A DNA stretch of 64,000 nt from Pseudoduganella armeniaca (GCF_003028855.1 NZ_CP028324.1:5208001-5272000), one strand, 5' to 3'. Shown: positions 7,823 through 17,314, counted from the first letter of the stretch. Numbers and translations: made by a program. The notes: generated by a model from the sequence alone, not told the origin.

Positions 7823-9073
7823 TTAGTTCAGGTAGTTAAACAGCGATAAGCCGGTCGCCATCTTGAACGTCTGCTGCGCCGCCTGCAAGCTGCTGGTCTG
7901 CTGCGCAAAGCGCGAAGCCGCTTCGATCGGGTCGACCTCGATCAGGTCCGCGACCTGGCTCTTGTACTGGATCGACATTTCCGAGCCGGACGTGTCCAGG
8001 TAGTCCAGTTCCTTCTCGCGTGCGCCCACCGAGGCGCGTACCGACAGCACGTTGTCCGAGGCCTGCTGGATGTTCTGGTTGGCTTCGTTCAGCGCGTTGG
8101 TCAGCTTGGCGCCTGCCGTCGGGCCCGTGCCCGCCGTGCGCAGCGCGTTGATGACGTTCTGGATCGTCTCGAACACCGACTGGTTCTTGCTGGGCTCCAG
8201 GGTGAACTTGTCGGTGTCGGCCGGCTCGCCCTTGATGTCGAAGGTGACGCCGTCGAAGGCGATCGGCTGGCCCGCCTTGTAGTCCGTCAGCGGCACCACT
8301 TCCGTGCCCAAGGTGTCGTCCGTCACGCTGTACTGCATCGTGCCCGTGGTGGCGTCCTTGGCGAACGTGATCGAATAATTGTGGCCCGTCAGCTGGGCCG
8401 AATTCGACACGGTGCCCGGCGAGATGATGCCCGTGCCGGCATTGGGTACGTCGGTCGGGTCGGCCGGGTCCGGCACGTGCGGCTTGGTCAGGAAGGTGCC
8501 GTTGCCCGTCAGGTTGCTCTCGAAGATCTGGCTGCCGGAGGCGCTGATCGACATCTTGCGGCCCGAACCCACCTGCAGCTCGCGCTCGCCCTGGTCGCCG
8601 TAGTAGGTGGCGCCCGTGGCCGTGCGCGCGAACGGCAGCGTGTTGGTCTTGTAGCCGGCGAACACGTAGCCGCCGGTGCCGTCGGCCGTGTTGGCCTGGC
8701 CCATCAGGTCCGTCAGGCGCGCTTCCAGGTTGACGGCCAGCGTTTCGCGGTCGGCGATCGACAGCGCCGGATTGCCGGCATACAGCACCGTGTCCTTGAC
8801 GTCGTCCAGCAGGTCGCCCACCGTGTCCAGCACGGAGTCGACCTGCGCCAGCGACGACAGCGCCGTCTGGCGGTTGGTCTTGTACTGCTCGTTGATTTCC
8901 AGCGACTGCGTCACTTCCAGCGCGCGCGCCGAGGCGACGGGATCGTCCGACGGCGTCAGCACGCGGCGGCCCGTGGAGAGCTGCATCTGGGTCTTGATCA
9001 TGTTCGACTGCAGCGTGCCCAGCTGGCTGGTGCCGCGGTCGTACATCATGCTGGTGCTGATACGCAGGGTCAT
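7823..9073 (-). CDS. flgL: Flagellar hook-associated protein FlgL (HAP3)
   Basis: FlgL is the second hook-filament junction protein, exported and placed between FlgK and flagellin. The 416-residue product has the flagellin-like N-terminal helix region (MKTQMQLSTGRRVLTPSDDP type: IKTQMQLSTGRRVLTPSDDP) and a C-terminal helix ending AAQQTFKMATGLSLFNYLN. The middle is a variable Thr/Gly-rich domain. It follows flgK by 31 bp and probably shares its sigma-28 promoter. The palindrome just after its stop may end the transcript. Confidence 0.95.
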   Translation of the reverse strand: MTLRISTSMMYDRGTSQLGTLQSNMIKTQMQLSTGRRVLTPSDDPVASARALEVTQSLEINEQYKTNRQTALSSLAQVDSVLDTVGDLLDDVKDTVLYAGNPALSIADRETLAVNLEARLTDLMGQANTADGTGGYVFAGYKTNTLPFARTATGATYYGDQGERELQVGSGRKMSISASGSQIFESNLTGNGTFLTKPHVPDPADPTDVPNAGTGIISPGTVSNSAQLTGHNYSITFAKDATTGTMQYSVTDDTLGTEVVPLTDYKAGQPIAFDGVTFDIKGEPADTDKFTLEPSKNQSVFETIQNVINALRTAGTGPTAGAKLTNALNEANQNIQQASDNVLSVRASVGAREKELDYLDTSGSEMSIQYKSQVADLIEVDPIEAASRFAQQTSSLQAAQQTFKMATGLSLFNYLN

Positions 9074-9104
9074 AACGTTATTCCTTCAATCGATTCTCGG
9101 ACAC

Positions 9105-11084
9105 TTAGCGGATCTGCAGCAGCGTGTCGAACAGCTGCCCGGCGATCTGCATCACCTTGCCGGCGGCCTGGTAGGCCTGCTGGTAGCGCAGCAAGTCCGC
9201 TGCTTCCTCGTCCAGGTTGACGCCGGACACGCTCTGCTGCGACGCCATCGCCTGGTTGACGGTCGTCTCGGCGGCGTCGCTGCCCACCTTCATCTCGCGC
9301 GTCTTGTTGCCCACGTAGTTGACGGTGCCAGCATAGCTGCCCTGGAACGTGGCGCTGTTGCCGTTCAGGATGTTCTTGGTTTGCAGGCCGGCCAGCAACA
9401 CGCCGTTGCGGCCGTCGCCGACGCCGCTCGCGTTCTTCGCGACGTTGAACGTGTCGCCATCCTTCGGCTGGCCGTTCAGGACGAAGGAAAGGCCGTTGCT
9501 GCTGTAGGTGGCACCTTCCGCGTACGGAATCGTGTCGCCCGGAGCGTAGTCGTTGGAGACACCGCTCGCCAGCGTGACGCGCACGGTGGCGCCAGCCGCG
9601 AAGCCGTCCACGCTGCGGGTGGCCGGGTCCAGCGGGTCGGCCTGGTGGAAGCCGATCGTCAGCGGCGTCATGTCCGTCAGCGCGTTGCCCGGCTCCAGGT
9701 AAGTCGCATCGACCGTGCCGGCGCTGATCGTGCCGCTGCCTTTGTTGCTGGTCGGGACGGACGTGGCGACCGGCGCGGCCAGCGCGATCTTCTTGAAGTC
9801 CGTGATGCCCACTTCGATGTCCGCGGCCGCCGTGTAGGTGGGGCGGATCTGGAAGCGGTCGCCCTGCGTTGCCGCGCCGCCGAAGTTGTAGGTCACGCCG
9901 TCGATCTCCGTGTCCACGCCGGGCGGGATGGCGATCGCGCTACCGGTGCCGTCGGCGCGCGTCATCTGGAAATCGGTGCCGTCGAACACGACGTCGTAGT
10001 CGACGCCTTTCAGCGCCGACGCATCCGTGATCGTGGCCTGCACGTCCGTCGTGCTGGCCGCCGAGTTGCGGATGTCGTAACCCACGTAAGCCTTGATGGG
10101 CTTGAAATAGTTGTCGCCCAGGGCGCCGTTCAGGTCCTGGCCCAGCTTGTGCTGGTCGTTGAACGCCGTGGCGAGGCCCGCCGCCACCTGGCCGATCTGG
10201 TTCTGCACCTTGTCCAGCGTCTGGCTGCGGAAGGACATGAAACCGCCCAGCGCGCCGCCGGCGAACGTATCGTCCGGCAGTGGCGAGACCCGGCCCGACG
10301 TGGTCTGGTAGCCGACGACAGTGCGGTTCGGGTCGGTCGGCGACGCCATCGTGGTCAGGTTCATATTGCCGACGCCAACGACCAGCGGCTGCCCCGAGCC
10401 GATCGACACGTTGAGCATATTGTTATCGGTCGGCAGCACGGTCACCTTGACCTGCTGGTTCAGTTCGCGGATCAGCTGGTCGCGCTGGTCCAGCAGGTCG
10501 TTGGGCGGATTGAGCGGGTCCATCGTCGCCGCGGCGATCTTCTTGTTCAGGTCGGCGATCTGCGTGGAATATGCATTGATCGTGTTGACGGTGGACGTGA
10601 CGGAATTGTTGACGCCATCCTGCAGCTCGCGCAGCCGGCCGGACACCTCGTGGAAGCGTGCCGTCAAGGTCTGCGACGACGACAGCATCGATTCGCGCGC
10701 GGCCTGCAGCGACGGGGTGGCATTCGCCGTCTGCACGCCCTTGAAGAAATCCTGCAGCGCCGGCGACAGGCCGATCGTGCTGTCCGACAGCATGTTGTCG
10801 ATCTGGCTGATCTGGCCCAGGTAGGCATCCACCGAGCCCTGGTTGGCCTGGGCGGTCATCAGCTGGGTGTTCAGGAAGTTGTCGTAGTAACGCTTGATCT
10901 GCGCTACTTCGGTACCCGTGCCGATGTAGCCGACGCCCTGGTTCACCGGCGGCAAGGTGCCCTGCACGATGCCCTGGCGGCTGTACCCTGCCACGCTCGC
11001 ATTCGTGATGTTGTGACCGGTCGTGGCGATGCCCGTCTGGGCCGCCAGCAGGCCGGTCTTACCGATGCTGAGGAGGTTGCTCAT
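9105..11084 (-). CDS. flgK: Flagellar hook-associated protein FlgK (HAP1)
   Basis: FlgK caps the hook and forms the first junction layer to the filament. The 659-residue product starts SNLLSIGKTGLLAAQTGIAT, with the conserved rod-type motif TTGHNITNASVAGYSRQG, and ends QQAYQAAGKVMQIAGQLFDT followed by LLQIR. A large variable domain fills residues ~270-580, which explains the length (about 550 in enterics). A sigma-28 promoter is readable 29-55 bp upstream of the ATG. The very long + strand ORF opposite it is a composition artefact. Confidence 0.96.
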   Translation of the reverse strand: MSNLLSIGKTGLLAAQTGIATTGHNITNASVAGYSRQGIVQGTLPPVNQGVGYIGTGTEVAQIKRYYDNFLNTQLMTAQANQGSVDAYLGQISQIDNMLSDSTIGLSPALQDFFKGVQTANATPSLQAARESMLSSSQTLTARFHEVSGRLRELQDGVNNSVTSTVNTINAYSTQIADLNKKIAAATMDPLNPPNDLLDQRDQLIRELNQQVKVTVLPTDNNMLNVSIGSGQPLVVGVGNMNLTTMASPTDPNRTVVGYQTTSGRVSPLPDDTFAGGALGGFMSFRSQTLDKVQNQIGQVAAGLATAFNDQHKLGQDLNGALGDNYFKPIKAYVGYDIRNSAASTTDVQATITDASALKGVDYDVVFDGTDFQMTRADGTGSAIAIPPGVDTEIDGVTYNFGGAATQGDRFQIRPTYTAAADIEVGITDFKKIALAAPVATSVPTSNKGSGTISAGTVDATYLEPGNALTDMTPLTIGFHQADPLDPATRSVDGFAAGATVRVTLASGVSNDYAPGDTIPYAEGATYSSNGLSFVLNGQPKDGDTFNVAKNASGVGDGRNGVLLAGLQTKNILNGNSATFQGSYAGTVNYVGNKTREMKVGSDAAETTVNQAMASQQSVSGVNLDEEAADLLRYQQAYQAAGKVMQIAGQLFDTLLQIR

Positions 11085-11112
11085 GGGTGGTTTCTTTCCT
11101 GTCCTGATCTCG

Positions 11113-11139
11113 TATACGTCAGGGGCGGACCAAACTTGA
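11113..11139 (-). promoter_or_regulatory. Sigma-28 (FliA) promoter for flgK-flgL
   Basis: Read on the minus strand, TCAAGTTT is followed by an 11-base spacer and GACGTATA. The family consensus I know is TAAAGTTT, 11 bases, GCCGATAA, so the spacing is exact and most key bases agree. It lies just upstream of flgK, a class III gene elsewhere, and separates the junction genes from the flgJ end of the operon. Confidence 0.7.
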
Positions 11140-11181
11140 GGGCCCCCGTCACATTATTCCGATGCGCTTATGCCAACGCGC

Positions 11182-12129
11182 TTATGCCAAAGTCTTCTTG
11201 ATGACAGCGGCCAGCTTGGCGGCGTAGTTCGGGTCGGTCGCGTAGCCCGCCTTTTGCAGGCCGCGCGCGAACGCCGTGGCGTCGCCGCCGCTGGCCAGCA
11301 CTTTCTCGTAGCGCGGATTGTTGGTGATCAGCTTGGCGTAGTCCTTGAAGCTGTCGGCATAGCTGTCGTAGGCGCGGAAACGCTCGACCTTGCGGGTGGC
11401 GCGGCCGTTCACGTATTCGGTGGTGGCGACGTCGACGGTCTTGCCGGTCCAGTTGCTGCCGGCCTTGATGCCGAACAGGTTGTGACTGTTGGTGCCGTCC
11501 GCGCCCTTGATTTCGCGCTTGCCCCAGCCGCTTTCCAGTGCCGCCTGGCCCAGCATGAACTTGGCCGGCACGCCGGTGGCCTTGCTGGCCTCCTCGGCGT
11601 GCACCGCCAGCTTGTCCGAGAACGCGCGCACGTGGGCGTGCCGCGACGTGCTGGCCGCCGCGGCCGCCGGCGCGGTGGCGGCGTTGGCCGCGGCATTGCC
11701 GCCGGCCGCCTCGATGGAGCGCTGCAGCTTGGCCGCATCGATCATCGAGCGGGTCAGGCCGCCGGCCGGCATGGCCGCGTCGGCGTTCAGCTCGGCGTTG
11801 GCGCCGTTCACCCCGGCGGTCTTCGACAATTGACGAACGAGCACGTCCGCCAGGCCGATGCCCTTTTTGGCAATGTTCTGGCTGGTCTGCTGGTCCAGCA
11901 TGGTGGTGAACATCTTGGTTTGCTGGTTGTCGAGCATGCCTTCCTGCGGCGTCGCGTCGCGCATGCTTTTGAGCATCATGTTGACGAACATGGCTTCGAA
12001 CTGCGTTGCCGCGGCCCGGGTGGCCTCCGCCGAACCCGCCTTGGCGCCCTGGCGCAATTCGGACAGCCCTTTGCTGTCGATCGCGAGGTTGGCGGAAAGG
12101 TCGTTGGGTGTGCTGGTCTGGCGGATCAT
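11182..12129 (-). CDS. flgJ: Flagellar rod assembly protein / peptidoglycan hydrolase FlgJ
   Basis: FlgJ caps the growing rod and cuts a hole in peptidoglycan for it. The N-terminal domain (residues ~30-105) carries QFEAMFVNMMLKSMRDATPQ and DNQQTKMFTTMLDQQ. The C-terminal ~150 residues are a GH73-type glucosaminidase domain with the catalytic Glu in AALESGWGKREI and NLFGIKAGSNWTGK, plus FRAYDSYADSFKDYAKLI. Both domains are intact, as in beta- and gammaproteobacteria. GAGG precedes the ATG. It follows flgI by 18 bp. Confidence 0.95.
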   Translation of the reverse strand: MIRQTSTPNDLSANLAIDSKGLSELRQGAKAGSAEATRAAATQFEAMFVNMMLKSMRDATPQEGMLDNQQTKMFTTMLDQQTSQNIAKKGIGLADVLVRQLSKTAGVNGANAELNADAAMPAGGLTRSMIDAAKLQRSIEAAGGNAAANAATAPAAAAASTSRHAHVRAFSDKLAVHAEEASKATGVPAKFMLGQAALESGWGKREIKGADGTNSHNLFGIKAGSNWTGKTVDVATTEYVNGRATRKVERFRAYDSYADSFKDYAKLITNNPRYEKVLASGGDATAFARGLQKAGYATDPNYAAKLAAVIKKTLA

Positions 12130-12147
12130 GGCAGCCTCGTTTCTTTT

Positions 12148-13263
12148 TTAGATGATTTCCAGTTCCGCGCGCAGGGCGCCGGATGCCTTCATTGCTTGCA
12201 GGATCGCCAGCAGGTCCTGCGGCGATGCGCCGATGGCGTTCAGCGCCTTGACCACGTCCGCCAGCGAGGCGCCGCCCTGCACCATCAGCACCTTGCCCGG
12301 CGCCTTCTGGATGTCGACGGAACCGGGGTTCGTGACCACGGTCTGGCCGCCCGACAGCGGGTTCGGCTGGCTCACCTGCGGATCGGCCGACACGGCCACC
12401 GACAGGTTGCCGTGCGAGATCGCGCAGGTCTGCAGCGTCACGGCCTGGTTCATCACGACGGAGCCGGTACGCGCGTTCATGATGACCTTGGCGGCCAGCG
12501 CGGCCGGGCGCACGTCGATCTCTTCCAGCTGGCCGATGAACGTCACGCGCTGGTCGGAGGCGGACGGCGCCTGCACGCGGATGACGCGGCCGTCCAGCGC
12601 ATAGGCGATGCCCGAGCCGTACTTGTTGTTGATGGCTTCGACCACACGGCTGGCGGTGGCGAAGTCGCTGCTGTTCAGTTCCAGGCGGATCTGGCCGTTC
12701 TCGCCCAGGTTGGTCGGCACGGCACGCTCGACGGTGGCACCACCGGAGATACGGCCCACCGACAGGTGATTGACGACCACGGAAGCGCCGCCGCCGGGCG
12801 ACTGCGCACCGACGCCGCCCACCAGGATATTGCCCTGTGCCATGCCGTAGATGGCGCCATCGGCGCCCTTCAGCGGCGTCATCAGCAGGGTGCCGCCGCG
12901 CAGGCTCTTGGCGTTACCCATCGACGAGACCGTCACGTCCAAGGTCTGGCCCGGCTGGGCGAACGCCGGCAGCGACGTGGTGACCATGACGGCCGCCACG
13001 TTCTTCAGCTGCAGGTTGGTGCCCGGCGGCAGCGAAACGCCCATCTGCTGCAGCATCGAGGCGATGCTTTGCACGGTGAACGGGGTTTGCGTGGTCTGGT
13101 CGCCGGTGCCGTCCAGGCCCACGACGATGCCGTAGCCCATCAGCTGGTTTTGGCGCACGCCGGCGATGCTGGCGAGGTCCTTCAGGCGCTCGGCATGGGC
13201 GGCCGGCGCGAGCAGAGCAATCGAAACGCCGATCGCAGCGAGGGTCTTGGCAAGGATGGTCAT
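12148..13263 (-). CDS. flgI: Flagellar P-ring protein FlgI
   Basis: FlgI is secreted to the periplasm and polymerises into the P-ring bushing around the rod. The 371-residue product begins with a Sec signal peptide (AKTLAAIGVSIALLAPAAHA), then RLKDLASIAGVRQNQLMGYG and VVGLDGTGDQT, which is the family signature. PGTNLQLKNVAAVMVTTSLP and SLADVVKALNAIGASPQDLL are also typical. Only one base separates the flgH stop from its ATG, so the two are almost certainly coupled. Confidence 0.97.
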   Translation of the reverse strand: MTILAKTLAAIGVSIALLAPAAHAERLKDLASIAGVRQNQLMGYGIVVGLDGTGDQTTQTPFTVQSIASMLQQMGVSLPPGTNLQLKNVAAVMVTTSLPAFAQPGQTLDVTVSSMGNAKSLRGGTLLMTPLKGADGAIYGMAQGNILVGGVGAQSPGGGASVVVNHLSVGRISGGATVERAVPTNLGENGQIRLELNSSDFATASRVVEAINNKYGSGIAYALDGRVIRVQAPSASDQRVTFIGQLEEIDVRPAALAAKVIMNARTGSVVMNQAVTLQTCAISHGNLSVAVSADPQVSQPNPLSGGQTVVTNPGSVDIQKAPGKVLMVQGGASLADVVKALNAIGASPQDLLAILQAMKASGALRAELEII

Positions 13264-13264
13264 A

Positions 13265-13918
13265 TCAGAACGGCAGCAAGCTCATGAAGAAACGCGACGC
13301 CATCGACGACAGCTCGGCGCGGTCCAGGTGCGTATTGGTGCGGTATTCGACGCGGGCATCGGCGATCGCGGTGGACGACACCGTGTTGCCGGCGCCGATC
13401 GTGTCCGGATTGACGACGCCGGAGATGCGGATGAACTCCGTGCCCTTGTCCATCGCCACCTGCTTCTCCCCGGCGACGACGAGATTGCCGTTGGCCAGCA
13501 CTTCCACCACCGTCACGCCCATGGTGCCCGTGAAGGTGTTGCTGGCGGTCTGGCTGGCGGCATCGGCCGACTTGCTTTCCGAGCTGGTGCCGATATTGGC
13601 ACCCAGCTTGCCCTGCAACAGGCCCGGCACGTTGACGTTGGCGCTGCCGCTGCGGCTGTTCGAGCTGGCGCCGTTCTTGACGGCGGAGGTGCGCTCGGTG
13701 ATGACGACGTTGATGATGTCGCCCACGTGGCGGCCGCGGCGGTCTTCGAACGCGGGCCGGTAGCTGGCGGTCTGGAAGATGGCGCCGTTGGCGGTGGCAG
13801 CCGTCTGCATGGGCGGAATCGGACGCGCGGTCGTGGGACCGGCGACGATCGTCGTCGGCGTGCTGGCGCAGCCGGCCAGCGCGGCCAGGATGAAGGCGGA
13901 GAAAGCGAGCTTTTTCAT
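13265..13918 (-). CDS. flgH: Flagellar L-ring lipoprotein FlgH
   Basis: FlgH is an outer-membrane lipoprotein that forms the L-ring. The 217-residue product has a lipobox signal peptide (AFSAFILAALAGCASTPT, cleavage before Cys16), then the conserved RRGRHVGDIINVVITERTSA, GTMGVTVVEVLANGNLVVAG and RISGVVNPDTIGAGNTVSST. It ends with an aromatic residue (MSLLPF), as outer-membrane partners often do. It sits 2 bp after flgG and directly before flgI. Confidence 0.97.
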   Translation of the reverse strand: MKKLAFSAFILAALAGCASTPTTIVAGPTTARPIPPMQTAATANGAIFQTASYRPAFEDRRGRHVGDIINVVITERTSAVKNGASSNSRSGSANVNVPGLLQGKLGANIGTSSESKSADAASQTASNTFTGTMGVTVVEVLANGNLVVAGEKQVAMDKGTEFIRISGVVNPDTIGAGNTVSSTAIADARVEYRTNTHLDRAELSSMASRFFMSLLPF

Positions 13919-13920
13919 GA

Positions 13921-14703
13921 TTACATCTGCGACAGTTTTTGCAGCATCTGGTCGGAGGTCGTGATGGCCTTGCTGTTGATCTCGTACGCGCGCTGCGTCT
14001 GGATCATGTTGACCATCTCTTCCACCACGTTGACGTTGGACGTCTCGACGTAGCCCTGCAGGATCTGGCCGGTGCCGTTCTGGCCCGGCTGGTTCTGCTG
14101 GGCGGCGCCGGAAGCGCCCGTCTCGACGTACAGGTTCTCGCCCATTGACTGCAGGCCGGTGGGGTTGATGAACGTGGCGAGCTGGAGCGAGCCGATCTGC
14201 TGCGCGGCAGCCTGGCCCGGCAGTTGCACGGACACGGTGCCGTCCTTGCCGACGGTGATGTTGTCGGCATTGATGGGAATGGTGATCGGCGGTTGCAGCA
14301 CGTAGCCGCTGGACGTGACCATCTGACCGTTGTTGTCGCGCTGGAACGAGCCGTCGCGCGTGTAGGCGGTGGTGCCGTCGGGCATCAGCACGGTAAAGAA
14401 GCCGTTGCCGTTGACCATCAGGTCCTTGTCGTTGCCGGAGGCTTGCGGATTACCCTGGGTGTGGATGCGCTCGATCGTGACGGGACGTACACCCGTACCG
14501 ACCTGCATGCCCGAGGGCAGCTGGGTCTGCTGCGAGGAATTGGCGCCAGGCTGGCGCACGTTTTGGTACAGCAGGTCCTCGAACACGGCGCGCGACTTCT
14601 TGAAGCCGTTGGTGCTGACGTTGGCGAGGTTGTTCGACACAGTGTCCATCTGTGTCTGCTGCGCTTCCATGCCGGTCTTGGCAATCCAGAGCGAACGAAT
14701 CAT
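13921..14703 (-). CDS. flgG: Flagellar distal rod protein FlgG
   Basis: FlgG builds the distal rod. The 260-residue length is canonical. The N-terminus MIRSLWIAKTGMEAQQTQMD with VSNNLANVSTNGFKKSRAVF and the C-terminus VNVVEEMVNMIQTQRAYEIN with SKAITTSDQMLQKLSQM are the paired rod-protein helices. FEDLLYQNVRQPGANSSQ is the distal-rod-specific segment. It is followed within 2 bp by flgH and preceded by 117 bp containing nothing I recognise before flgF. Confidence 0.97.
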   Translation of the reverse strand: MIRSLWIAKTGMEAQQTQMDTVSNNLANVSTNGFKKSRAVFEDLLYQNVRQPGANSSQQTQLPSGMQVGTGVRPVTIERIHTQGNPQASGNDKDLMVNGNGFFTVLMPDGTTAYTRDGSFQRDNNGQMVTSSGYVLQPPITIPINADNITVGKDGTVSVQLPGQAAAQQIGSLQLATFINPTGLQSMGENLYVETGASGAAQQNQPGQNGTGQILQGYVETSNVNVVEEMVNMIQTQRAYEINSKAITTSDQMLQKLSQM

Positions 14704-14820
14704 GTGCTTTCTCCCGTAATGCCGGCCAGGGAAGGATTCCCGTGACCGGACAACTGGAAGCTCTGGAACTATGCGGCCTGTAGAGCTTCCTCCGATGAAA
14801 GCATTATGCGCGGCAACGAA

Positions 14821-15564
14821 TCAATTCAAAGCGAGGATCTGGGTGGCTTTCGCCGCGTTATTCTCGGCGTTCTTTATCAAGCTCATCTGTGTGTCGAACG
14901 ACCTTGCCAAGGCGATCATATTGACCATCGCGTCGACCGGATTGACGTTGCTGCCTTCCAGGCAACCGTCGGCCAGGCGCACGTTCTGGTCGGCCTGGGC
15001 CGGCTGGCCGGATTCGAGGCGGAACAGGCCGTCGTCGCCGCGCAGCAGGCCCGTCGTCGGTGGATTGACCAGCTTGATACGGCCCAGCACATTGGCGGGA
15101 CCCGGCTGGCCCTGGCTGGTATCGATGCCGCTGACGGTGCCGTCGGCCGAGATCGCCACGTTCATGTTCGGCGGCACCGCGATCGGGCCGTTCTCGCCCT
15201 GCAGGGTCAGGCCGGCGCTGGTCTGCAGCAGGCCGTTCTCGCTGATCTTCAGGCTGCCGTTGCGGGTGTAGGCCTCGGAGCCGTCGTTCGACTGCACCGC
15301 CAGCCAGCCTTCGCCACGCACGGCCACGTCCAGCGCGCGGCCCGTGGTTTCGATCGGACCGGAACGGAAGTCGGAGCCGACCGTGGAGTCGACCACGAAG
15401 GTGCGCGTCGGCAGGCCTTCGGAAACGACCGGCACCGCGCGGAACGCATCGAGCTGGGCACGAAAGCCCGTCGTAGTCGCGTTGGCAAGGTTGTTCGACG
15501 TGGTGGCCTGCTGGTCCAGGATGTGCCTGGCGCCGGTCATTGCGGTGTAGACGAGTTTGTCCAT
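14821..15564 (-). CDS. flgF: Flagellar proximal rod protein FlgF
   Basis: FlgF is a proximal rod subunit. From the ATG giving MDKLVYTAMTGARHILDQQA the protein is 247 residues, the usual length; a further upstream in-frame ATG would run into the repeat region and add 15 unrelated residues. Rod motifs are TTSNNLANATTTGFRAQLDA at the start and NPVDAMVNMIALARSFDTQM near the end. It is separated from flgE by about 200 bp of repeat-derived sequence, so readthrough from flgE may be altered here. Confidence 0.95.
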   Translation of the reverse strand: MDKLVYTAMTGARHILDQQATTSNNLANATTTGFRAQLDAFRAVPVVSEGLPTRTFVVDSTVGSDFRSGPIETTGRALDVAVRGEGWLAVQSNDGSEAYTRNGSLKISENGLLQTSAGLTLQGENGPIAVPPNMNVAISADGTVSGIDTSQGQPGPANVLGRIKLVNPPTTGLLRGDDGLFRLESGQPAQADQNVRLADGCLEGSNVNPVDAMVNMIALARSFDTQMSLIKNAENNAAKATQILALN

Positions 15565-15620
15565 GGTGTGCTCTCTGTTTGGTCTTGGTGCTGGCCGGTA
15601 GGCCAGCACCGCTGCGCAGG

Positions 15621-15741
15621 CGAAGAGCGTTGCTCTTCGAAACCCCTGCTTCGCTCCCCGCAGGGGACTGACCCCGGTTTTTATCCAGGTTCTTTGAGGG
15701 ATCGATTAAAACCAGGGTCAGTCCCCGTTGGGGACAGACCC
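15621..15741. repeat. Hairpin cluster between flgE and flgF
   Basis: This intergenic stretch holds an 8-bp hairpin (CGAAGAGC, loop GTT, GCTCTTCG at 15621-15639). It then has GGGGACTGACCCC at 15663 followed by GGTTTTTATC, the inverted core GGGTCAGTCCCC at 15715, and GGGGACAGACCC at 15730. The first two cores face each other and can pair across about 40 bases. The same 13-mer plus GGTTTTTATC tail occurs three times at 39-39.4 kb. Confidence 0.8.
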
Positions 15742-15769
15742 TAAGCCCTCAACTGCTAACGACTAACAA

Positions 15770-17314
15770 TTAACGCAGGTTCACCAGCGTCTGCAACACA
15801 GAGTCTTCCGTCTTGATCGTCTGCGCATTGGCCTGGTACACGCGCTGCGCCGTGATCATGTCGACCAGCGCTTCGGTCAGGTCGACGTTCGACGCCTCGA
15901 CCGAGGAGGAACGCAGCGCGCCCATGCCGCCTTCGCCCGGCACGCCGATCTGCGGCACGCCCGAGCCCGAGCTTTCCGCCCAGGCGTTGTTGCCCAGCGG
16001 GGTCAGGTTCTCGACGCTGGTGAAGTCGGCGAGCACGATCTGCGCCAGCGGGCGCGATTTGCCATTGCTGTATTGGCCCAGGATGACGCCGTTGTCGTCG
16101 GCGGCGAAGCGCTGCAGGCTGCCGGACGAGTAGCCGTCCTGGGTCGACATCTTCTCGCTGGTCGGCGTGCCGTACTGGGTGGTGCCTTCGAACGTGGTCG
16201 AGATCGGGATCGTCAGCACGGCACCGTTGTCCGGGAAGATCGGCAGATTGATCGTCAGCGGCAGGGTGGTCGGCGGGACGGCGGCGGCCATCGCGGCGGC
16301 GTCCAGCGTACCGGTCTTGTTGAAGATCATGGTGCCCACCTTGACGGCTGGCACGTTGACGGCGGCCTGCAGCTTGGCGTCGATGATGGCCGGGCCGTTG
16401 CCCAAGGTGGCGGCGGCGCTGGTGGCGCCGGTGTAGACGGCCGTGATCTGGTCCTGCTGCACCTGGTTGGCGCCGGCGGCCTGTGCCGCCGCCAGCACGG
16501 CGTCGCCGGCCGCGGTGGCATAGGCCTGCTGTGCGGCCGTGATGTCGGCGGACGTGGAGCCCGGGGTGTTGATGACGGTCTGGTAAGCCTCACGGGCGGC
16601 GGTCGCGTCGGCCGAGCTGATGGCCGCCTGCAGCACGGCTTTCGCGTCGATCGTCAGGCCGTCGTTGGCCGCATAGGCGTCCCACTTGCCGGCGCCCAGG
16701 TTGACGTAGTACATGCCCATCGTGTGCTCGTTGCCCAGCGAGTCATACACCGGCAGCACGGTCTGCTTGGTGTAGGAGGTAGGATCGGAAGCGTCGAACG
16801 GCACGGTCTTCGGCACGGTCGAGTTGGACGACAGGTTGATCTGGAAATTGGCCTTGGTGGTCTGCACCGGTGCCAGGTCGGACGAGTCGATCGTGATCGG
16901 CACCGGCGCACCCTGCAGGATGACGCCGTCGCGGTTGGCCACGAAGCCCGTCAGCGAGGCGCCCTGAGCATTGACGATCGTGCCGTTCTTGTCCATCGAG
17001 AACTGGCCGTTACGGGTGTACTGGATGGCGCCGTCCACCGTGGTGCGGAAGAAGCCGCCGCCGTTGATCGACAGGTCCAGCGGGTTGTTGGTCGTCTCGA
17101 TATTGCCTTGCGTGAATTGCTGGGCCAGGCGCGCCACCTGCACGCCGATGCCGGGATTGTTGCCGCTGATACCGTTCAGGGAATTGGCATACATGTCGGC
17201 GAACTGCGCCTCCGTGCTCTTGAAGCCGACCGTGCTGGCGTTGGCGATGTTGTTGCCGATGACGTCGAGCGACTTGGCTGCGCCGTTGAGACCGCTGAGA
17301 CCTTGTTGGAACAT
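15770..17314 (-). CDS. flgE: Flagellar hook protein FlgE with an Ala-rich insertion
   Basis: FlgE polymerises into the hook. The ends are standard: MFQQGLSGLNGAAKSLDVIG with NNIANASTVGFKSTEAQFAD, and SNVDLTEALVDMITAQRVYQ with ANAQTIKTEDSVLQTLVNLR. At 514 residues it is about 100 longer than typical. The extra length is an Ala-rich, helix-forming block at residues ~219-322 (DNA ~16349-16660) between WDAYAANDG and VPAVKVGTMIFNKTG, where other hook proteins have a short loop. It follows flgD by 62 bp. Confidence 0.95.
   Translation of the reverse strand: MFQQGLSGLNGAAKSLDVIGNNIANASTVGFKSTEAQFADMYANSLNGISGNNPGIGVQVARLAQQFTQGNIETTNNPLDLSINGGGFFRTTVDGAIQYTRNGQFSMDKNGTIVNAQGASLTGFVANRDGVILQGAPVPITIDSSDLAPVQTTKANFQINLSSNSTVPKTVPFDASDPTSYTKQTVLPVYDSLGNEHTMGMYYVNLGAGKWDAYAANDGLTIDAKAVLQAAISSADATAAREAYQTVINTPGSTSADITAAQQAYATAAGDAVLAAAQAAGANQVQQDQITAVYTGATSAAATLGNGPAIIDAKLQAAVNVPAVKVGTMIFNKTGTLDAAAMAAAVPPTTLPLTINLPIFPDNGAVLTIPISTTFEGTTQYGTPTSEKMSTQDGYSSGSLQRFAADDNGVILGQYSNGKSRPLAQIVLADFTSVENLTPLGNNAWAESSGSGVPQIGVPGEGGMGALRSSSVEASNVDLTEALVDMITAQRVYQANAQTIKTEDSVLQTLVNLR

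Noticed and set aside
8676..11201. 841-residue + strand ORF opposite flgL-flgK
   Set aside because: It spans two real genes and their gap on the other strand, which a real gene would not do.
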